Of a stretch of 11,663 nt of DNA, positions 6,613-11,663 are shown piece by piece. This stretch comes from 13-1-40CM-64-14 sp036393975 (GTDB lineage Bacteria; Sysuimicrobiota; Sysuimicrobiia; Sysuimicrobiales; Kaftiobacteriaceae): positions 1-11,663 of the forward strand of contig DASWFZ010000030.1 in the NCBI GenBank assembly GCA_036393975.1. Reading direction: 5' to 3'. The position numbers were made by a program, and so were the translations under genes. How positions within the stretch are numbered: the stretch's first letter is position 1; each line of letters begins with the position of its first letter. The notes under the pieces are model-generated. The model was not told the DNA's origin. It saw only the letters and a list, made by a program, of their open reading frames with translations, and made no database searches.

Positions 6613-7955
6613 TCGGAGGGTCTGCGCGCGGCCGTCTCTTCGTCGCCACGGTCGTCGCGCTGGGATGGTTCTTCGTTCGGCCGCCTGAGGTACTCGCCCA
6701 CGCTCGTCTCATCCGCACCAATCCTCCCGATCCGTGCACGGCGCTCCCTCGTCCGCTCCAGCTGAGCTCCAGCGATCTACCATGCGAGACCGGTGTGGTG
6801 TTGCCACAGCCGCCGTCGGTCGTCCAACTGTACTTCAACGAACGCGTTGACCTCGTGGGGCGCGGCGTTCGCGTGGTAGCGCCGAGCGGGCGGCGCGTCG
6901 AGGGGCCGGCGCAACTCTCCGGGACAACGGTGTCGGTGCGAGTTGCCGCCTCCGAGATCGGTACGTATCTCGTGATCTGGCGCGTCGTGGCCACGGACAC
7001 CCACCCCGCGCAGGGGATGTTTGCGTTCAGCGTTGGCCGCTCCAGCAATCCCCCGGGTGGAGCGACCGTCCCGCCCGTTGGCGGGGGATCACGACTGGGA
7101 CTGGTCCTCGAGATGCTGGCTCGCGCGCTCCATCTTCTCGGATTCGCGCTGAGCATCGGGGTGTTCACCTTCCGAGAGATGGTCCTAGTGCCGCTCGGCC
7201 TCACGGCCGATGCCCACGCGGAGCGCCGAGTATGGCGGCTGATTGGCGCAGGCCTGATCGCGTTGCTACTTGGCGAGCCGTTCGCGCTGATGGCCCAGAC
7301 CGTAAGTTTGAGCGGCGGCGCGACGGCGTGGTTCGACCTTGAGCTCGTGGGAGGGGTACTGGATTCGAGCTTCGGCCGCGTGCTGGCGCAACGGTTAGGC
7401 GCGGCCGTCTTGCTCTGGGCGCTCGTCGGCGCCGCGCGCAACGCCCACGTCCGCGAAGGCCGGACGGCGTGGATCGTCCTTTTCCTGGGTGCTGCGGTGG
7501 CCGTGGTCGACGGGGAGGCGGCCCACGCCGTTGGGACCCGCCCGGTGTGGTTTGGCCTCCTCATCAACACCCTGCATGAAGCAGCGATGGGTCTGTGGGT
7601 AGGGGCGCTGCTGGGGCTGCTCGGCGTCTGGCGATTGCCCGGAGTTATCGTGCGCCATCGCGAGCTCACCACGCGAGCCGCGCGAATCGCCGCAGTGTCG
7701 TTGTCGGTGCTGATCGCTACCGGGACGGTGATGGCCCTGCAACACTTCACTGGCCTGCGCGATCTAACCGCTACCGCCTACGGCCGAACGCTGGTCGTGA
7801 AACTCGGTGTACTGGTCGCCATTCTGCTGCTCGCGATGGCTGCTGGGAGGGTCCCACTCGATCGGCGGCCACGTTGGTGGGCGCGAGAGGTGGCCCTCCT
7901 CTTCGTTGTAATTACCCTCGCGGGGTTGCTCGTCTCAGTCGCGCCCCCCCGGTGA
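6612..7955 (+). CDS. CopC-CopD fusion, copper-binding/copper-transport membrane protein
   Basis: This protein of about 447 residues joins a periplasmic CopC domain to a CopD membrane domain. If translation begins at ATC 6612, residues 1-29 are a clean signal peptide (RGR, hydrophobic LFVATVVALGWFFV, cut after EVLA) and the mature protein starts with His30 (HARLIRTNPP). His30 with Asp129 and His131 (ATDTHPAQG) reproduces the His1/Asp/His Cu(II) site of CopC. YFNERVDL and TYLVIWRVVATD are also CopC-like. An insertion bounded by Cys42 and Cys58 is unusual. From about residue 160 the CopD domain has multiple membrane helices, including LARALHLLGFALSIGVFTF, GEAAHAVGT, NTLHEAAMGLWVGALLG and ATAYGRTLVVKLGVL. 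No ATG, GTG or TTG lies in frame between GTG 6471 (deep in the MFS gene) and GTG 6795 (inside CopC, losing the signal peptide and His30). ATC 6612 overlaps the MFS stop by one base. The role is probably periplasmic copper binding with uptake or tolerance. The domain calls are firm, the start is not. Confidence 0.82.
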   Translation: MGGSARGRLFVATVVALGWFFVRPPEVLAHARLIRTNPPDPCTALPRPLQLSSSDLPCETGVVLPQPPSVVQLYFNERVDLVGRGVRVVAPSGRRVEGPAQLSGTTVSVRVAASEIGTYLVIWRVVATDTHPAQGMFAFSVGRSSNPPGGATVPPVGGGSRLGLVLEMLARALHLLGFALSIGVFTFREMVLVPLGLTADAHAERRVWRLIGAGLIALLLGEPFALMAQTVSLSGGATAWFDLELVGGVLDSSFGRVLAQRLGAAVLLWALVGAARNAHVREGRTAWIVLFLGAAVAVVDGEAAHAVGTRPVWFGLLINTLHEAAMGLWVGALLGLLGVWRLPGVIVRHRELTTRAARIAAVSLSVLIATGTVMALQHFTGLRDLTATAYGRTLVVKLGVLVAILLLAMAAGRVPLDRRPRWWAREVALLFVVITLAGLLVSVAPPR

Positions 7956-7963
7956 CCGCGGTC
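7954..7963. repeat. 10-base palindrome between convergent genes
   Basis: GACCGCGGTC spans the CopCD stop and the 10-base gap before the converging minus-strand gene. It has no loop and no T-tract, so it is not a convincing terminator. No other termination signal is visible between the two genes. Confidence 0.25.
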
Positions 7964-7965
7964 GG

Positions 7966-10900
7966 CTACGGTGCGTTCTTTGATTCGGCGACGAGATCCG
8001 CGAAAGAGGAGCAAGACTTCCCGAATTCCCACCAGCCTTTCACCCACGGTTGCACGAAGGCCATGCTCCGCCCATACACAAGGGGAATCAGCGCGACCCG
8101 GTCGGCTACCGCCATGCGATCGGCCTCGTGAAACAGTTCGAGCCGAGACTGGTCGCTGCGTTCCTGTCGTGCACGTTCGATCAACTCGTCAAACGGCGGA
8201 TAGGAAAAGCCGCCTTCATTTGTCTTGCTGTCGGAGTGAAAGAGAAGGCGCAGGTAATACTCCGGATCGGGATAGCCGGGCAGCCACCCCGTGACGGCGA
8301 TCGGGACGTGGTCCCACAGCCGCTTTATTCCCAACGCTTCGGTCGCACTCCACGTGCGCAGTGTCACGCGGAGGCCCAGCACCGCGCGCCAGGAGTCGAT
8401 GACCGCCCGGATGATGGGCTGCCATTCGTCGAGAGCGCCGACGGTGATCTCCGCCGCCACTCCGGATTGCGCCAGGTGCCCCCGCGCGCGTTCAGGGTCA
8501 AAACGCGGCACGATGTCGGGGGTGTGTCCCTGGAGCACGGGCGGTACTACTCCTCCAGTGGCGACGACGAGGTTTGGCTGGACTACACGCTCCAAGGCGG
8601 CGCGGTCAATGGCATGAGCAAGGGCGCGCCGGAACTCCACATTGGACAGGACCGGGTGGTGATGGTCGAAGGCGAGGTAACCCGACCATGCGGGCGGGCC
8701 TAGCTTGACATCCTCCCGGGCGGGCGTCAGGTCGGCGATCCGGGGCGTGTAGCGGACCATGACCATGTCGACATTGCCCTCTTGGTACGGACCCATCGCC
8801 GCGGGAATCGCCTCCCGCTGGAATTCCACGCGGCGGACGTTTCCGGGTCGCGTCCCTCGGTAGCCCTCCTGACGGACCAGCACCAATCGGCCGTCTGCGC
8901 GTTCGGCTTGCCGGAAGGGACCGCTGACGACCTGGTACTCCGGTTTCGTCCACTCCTCGCCATACTTTTCGATGACGTGCCTGGGTTGTGGTGCGCTGTC
9001 GGGCCGGTTCATTACGCTCATGAAATACGGCGCCGGCGCGACGAGCCGGAACTCCACGGTGCGGTCATCGCGTGCGCGGACGCCGATCCGGTGCGCATCG
9101 CGGTTGTGCCCCAGATAGTAGTCCTGGCCGTTCTCGAGTGCGAAGTAGATGGCCACGGAGGATCCGGGCCTGCGGGGGTCCAGCACGCGCTTGATCCCGA
9201 ACTCCACATCATGGGCAGTCAGCGGGACTCCATCCGACCAGAACAGCCCCGGACGCAGGTGGAACACGTATTGCAACCCGTCGTCAGAAATCTCCCAGCC
9301 TTCTGCCAGGGAGGGAACAATCGTACGTTCGGGCCACGCTTCCACGAGACGATCAAACAGCTGCATGCACAGCTGGATATTCGGCCAGGCGATGGCTGAG
9401 TTCGGGTCCGGATCATTCGGCAGATAGCTCGTCGCCACGCGCAGGATCGCCGACGGTGTGCCACGCCAGGCGGGGGGCGGTGTCCAGTACGTGAACGCCT
9501 GCTGGTACGCCGCATTCGCCTCGGCAAACCGCAGAGAAGTGTGCAGTGCCAGCGCGAGCTTGAACAGAACCAACGCCATGCTTTGCTTCTCTCCCCGCCG
9601 CTCCATGAGCGGGAGAAGGGCCTTGTAGTGCTCGATGGCTTCGTCGAGAGCGTACTCCTGACGTGCCTTATCGCCGGCGCGCAGCAGACACACCGTGGCC
9701 TTCTCCTCATCGCGTGCGGCCAGCCAGTGGTGCGCGAGCAATCCGAGGGCCTCGTCCTCGTGGCCGGCGTAGTGCTGCTCCAGCCACTCGGCTGCCCGCC
9801 GGTGGAGCCGCGCTTGCTGGTCGGTGAGGAGGGTTCGATACGCCGTCTCCTGGATCAGCGCATGTTTGAATCGATACTCGGGCTCTGGCCACCGACGTCC
9901 TTCCCGAAGAAGGTCGAGTCTCTGCAGTTCGTGCAACGCATCTTGCACCGATCCATTACCACCGGCCACGCCCTCAAGGTGATGAAGGCTGAAGCGGCGT
10001 CCGAGGACTGACGCCGCCGTCAACACTTCGCGGTCGTGGGAACTCAGACGGTCAATACGGGCCAGGATGACCTTCTCGACTGTCTGTGGGATGGCGAGGG
10101 GGACGCCCGGCACAAAACGCCAGCCCTCCGCGTCGGCGACCAGCGCGCTGGAGTCGACGAGCGCGCGGAAGAGTTCTTCTAAGAAGAAGGGGTTGCCCTC
10201 GGCGTGTGCGAGAATCTGACGCTCCACATCCACGGGCAGGACGTCGGGGGGGATCAGCGATCGGAGCAATTCCCGGTCGGCAGTCCCCGAGAGCGGCTCG
10301 AGTGTCAGTTCCTCGGTGCGATGGGGATACTCACGTCCTGCGCGCTCCTTGACGCCCCAGGAGGGATGATCGCGCTCCGGACGCTGTGTGATCACGAGCA
10401 TGACGGCGGCGGTCTCGGTGAGCGGAAGCAACCGATCGGTCAGCTGCAGCGAGGTCGGGTCTGCCCAATGGAGATCCTCGATCACCAGCGCGACCGGTCC
10501 GTCCTCGGCCAGTCTCTCTACGAGTGTCTGCATGACCTCAAAGGTCCGGTATTGCAGGGCCTCGGGCGAAATCTGAGCCAGTCGCGTAGCGGCCTCTGGC
10601 TCTAATGCCACACCTAACATCGCTCCCAGATACGGGTAGATCTCCGCTGCCCGGTCTGGGAAGAGACGCTCCGTCTTACGACGCAGCGTCACGCGGACGC
10701 GCATCTCTGGTTCATATGCTCCGACCGCGAGCCACTCCCTGATCAAGTCTCGGTAGGGCCAGTACGGCAGCGCCTCCCCGTAGGAGACACAGCGGCCCTC
10801 CAGCCACTGCGGCCGCCCGCGCGCCGACGGCGACGCCAGGAAGTGTTCGCGCAACTCCAGAGCCAGGCGGCTCTTGCCGATCCCGGGCTCGCCGACGATG

Positions 10901-11616
10901 AACAACACCCGCCCGGAGCCGCCGAGGACAGTATCCATCACCTCACGGCCCGCCGCGAGTTCGCGTTCGCGACCGACAAAACGGGTCTGAGCGCCCGCGG
11001 GTCCGCGGATCTTGCGCGCCGCAGCCCGGGCGGCGGTAGCCTCATGCGCGGTGACCGATTGGACTTTCCCTTTGAGGGACAGCTGTTGCGCGGGTCCCCA
11101 GCTAAACAGCGGCTCGATCGTCCGCTGCGTTGTTTCTCCCACGAGGACGGAATTGGGCTGGGCGGCCGTTTGCAGACGGGCCGCCGTGTTGACGGCGTCT
11201 CCGTAGGCCGCCGTCTGGTGGGTTCCACTGACTCCGAGTGAGCCAAGGACCACGGGCCCGGTATGAATCCCCACGCGCACTCCGAGACCACTCACCCCCC
11301 ATGCTTGCACGACCTCGTCCGCGTACCGCCGGGCCTCTTGCACGATTTGTAGCCCGGCGCGGACCGCTCTCTCGGCGTCATCCTCATGGGTCACGGGGGC
11401 GCCGAAGAGCACCAAGAGACCGTCTCCGGCGATGTCTTTCACTGTACCGCCCCATTCCTCGACAATGCGGATGAAGCGGCCCACCACTTCCCCGATGATC
11501 AGCTTCACTTCCTCTGGGTCAAGCCGTTCCCCCAGATGAGTGGAGCCGGTCAGGTCGGAGGCCAGGATGGTGATGACCTTCCGTTCCTCATGCATCGATG
11601 GGTGGACTTTCCCCAC
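7966..11616 (-). CDS. Cyclase - STAND/AAA ATPase - TPR - SBP_bac_5 fusion, putative cytoplasmic signalling protein
   Basis: This 1216-residue protein has four parts. (1) Residues about 10-195 form a class III adenylate/guanylate cyclase domain: metal Asp21 (ASDLTGST) and Asp65 (AGDGLLVLFGAP), GIHTGPVVLG (116-125), and transition-state Asn143 and Arg147 in GDAVNTAAR. (2) Residues about 212-600 form an ATPase of the AAA_16/STAND kind: FVGRERE (213-219), Walker A GEPGIGKS (242-249), Walker B VALVIEDLHWAD (375-386), EGNPFFLEEL (473-482), and a winged-helix-like part ending in RFKHALIQETAY. (3) Residues about 600-711 are TPR-like helices. (4) After a Pro-rich linker (712-721), residues about 722-1205 form a full SBP_bac_5 oligopeptide-binding domain: EGWEISDDG (772-780), FWSDGVPLTAHDV (792-804), VSGPFR, FRRALAHAIDR and GYPDPEYYLRLLF. 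No signal peptide or membrane helix is seen, so all parts should be cytoplasmic; SgrR is a known cytoplasmic precedent for an SBP_bac_5 sensor. GTG 11616 has a well-spaced AGGA; ATG 11595 is an alternative. The frame is open to the window edge, so a more distal start cannot be excluded. Confidence 0.88.
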   Translation of the reverse strand: MGKVHPSMHEERKVITILASDLTGSTHLGERLDPEEVKLIIGEVVGRFIRIVEEWGGTVKDIAGDGLLVLFGAPVTHEDDAERAVRAGLQIVQEARRYADEVVQAWGVSGLGVRVGIHTGPVVLGSLGVSGTHQTAAYGDAVNTAARLQTAAQPNSVLVGETTQRTIEPLFSWGPAQQLSLKGKVQSVTAHEATAARAAARKIRGPAGAQTRFVGRERELAAGREVMDTVLGGSGRVLFIVGEPGIGKSRLALELREHFLASPSARGRPQWLEGRCVSYGEALPYWPYRDLIREWLAVGAYEPEMRVRVTLRRKTERLFPDRAAEIYPYLGAMLGVALEPEAATRLAQISPEALQYRTFEVMQTLVERLAEDGPVALVIEDLHWADPTSLQLTDRLLPLTETAAVMLVITQRPERDHPSWGVKERAGREYPHRTEELTLEPLSGTADRELLRSLIPPDVLPVDVERQILAHAEGNPFFLEELFRALVDSSALVADAEGWRFVPGVPLAIPQTVEKVILARIDRLSSHDREVLTAASVLGRRFSLHHLEGVAGGNGSVQDALHELQRLDLLREGRRWPEPEYRFKHALIQETAYRTLLTDQQARLHRRAAEWLEQHYAGHEDEALGLLAHHWLAARDEEKATVCLLRAGDKARQEYALDEAIEHYKALLPLMERRGEKQSMALVLFKLALALHTSLRFAEANAAYQQAFTYWTPPPAWRGTPSAILRVATSYLPNDPDPNSAIAWPNIQLCMQLFDRLVEAWPERTIVPSLAEGWEISDDGLQYVFHLRPGLFWSDGVPLTAHDVEFGIKRVLDPRRPGSSVAIYFALENGQDYYLGHNRDAHRIGVRARDDRTVEFRLVAPAPYFMSVMNRPDSAPQPRHVIEKYGEEWTKPEYQVVSGPFRQAERADGRLVLVRQEGYRGTRPGNVRRVEFQREAIPAAMGPYQEGNVDMVMVRYTPRIADLTPAREDVKLGPPAWSGYLAFDHHHPVLSNVEFRRALAHAIDRAALERVVQPNLVVATGGVVPPVLQGHTPDIVPRFDPERARGHLAQSGVAAEITVGALDEWQPIIRAVIDSWRAVLGLRVTLRTWSATEALGIKRLWDHVPIAVTGWLPGYPDPEYYLRLLFHSDSKTNEGGFSYPPFDELIERARQERSDQSRLELFHEADRMAVADRVALIPLVYGRSMAFVQPWVKGWWEFGKSCSSFADLVAESKNAP

Positions 11617-11663
11617 TTCGATTTCCTGGCCCTGCTGTTTAGATGGAGCAGATCGTGCGGTCT
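11617..11663 (-). other. Upstream edge of the cyclase fusion gene
   Basis: Only 47 bases upstream of the chosen start are present. The gene's frame has no stop here, and no promoter can be recognised in so short a stretch. Confidence 0.3.
11624..11627 (-). promoter_or_regulatory. Shine-Dalgarno-like AGGA for the cyclase fusion gene
   Basis: On the minus strand AGGA lies 7 bases before GTG 11616. This favours that start over ATG 11595, whose nearest purine run (GGGGAAAG) is about 11 bases away. Confidence 0.5.

Noticed and set aside
6521..7750. 409-codon minus-strand ORF opposite CopCD
   Set aside because: The product is dominated by Ser, Thr, Arg and Pro without motifs or membrane pattern, and the opposite strand has clear CopC and CopD features. 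It is a shadow of high-GC coding DNA.
7954..7963. GACCGCGGTC as a bidirectional terminator
   Set aside because: It has no loop and no T-tract on either side, and a 10-base palindrome is expected occasionally in such GC-rich DNA.
7966..9459. The SBP_bac_5 part as a separate transporter binding protein gene
   Set aside because: It is continuous in frame with the ATPase/TPR part, has no signal peptide at the junction, and no peptide permease gene lies nearby.
1..11663. CRISPR arrays, tRNA or rRNA genes, insertion sequences
   Set aside because: Reading both strands I found no regularly spaced repeats, no cloverleaf or rRNA-like segments, and no transposase motifs or terminal inverted repeats.

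Overview
The window is GC-rich bacterial DNA with short intergenic gaps and several GTG starts and 4-base gene overlaps. The style resembles uncultured soil or sediment lineages such as Methylomirabilota/Rokubacteria, Chloroflexota or relatives. That placement is a guess from gene content, because no rRNA or other taxonomic marker is present.

Layout. Bases 1-145 hold no assignable gene, perhaps the tail of an upstream one. A plus-strand run covers 146-7955. It begins with a MetE-like methyltransferase (146-1243), followed by a branched-chain amino-acid-type (Liv/HAAT) ABC importer: periplasmic binding protein (1273-2478), LivG-type ATPase (2520-3263), LivH-type permease (3260-4135) and LivM-type permease (4132-5064). 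A 237-base gap (5065-5301) has a possible small ORF, a hairpin-like inverted repeat and a weak promoter-like element. Next come an MFS transporter (5302-6612) and a CopC-CopD fusion (6612-7955) whose apparent start codon is the non-canonical ATC. On the minus strand, converging on CopCD with a 10-base gap, one 1216-residue gene (11616-7966) fills the rest of the window.

How the genes fit together. The methyltransferase and the Liv genes look like one operon that imports an amino-acid-like or amide-like solute next to a possible homocysteine methylation step. No LivF-type second ATPase lies in the window. The MFS and CopCD genes may form a second unit for transport and copper handling.

The most striking gene is the minus-strand one. 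It joins, in a single frame, a class III nucleotide cyclase domain, a STAND/AAA-type ATPase, short TPR-like helical repeats and a complete oligopeptide-binding-protein (SBP_bac_5) domain. It has no signal peptide or membrane segment, so the solute-binding domain should be cytoplasmic. I infer a one-protein ligand sensor and second-messenger switch rather than a transport component.
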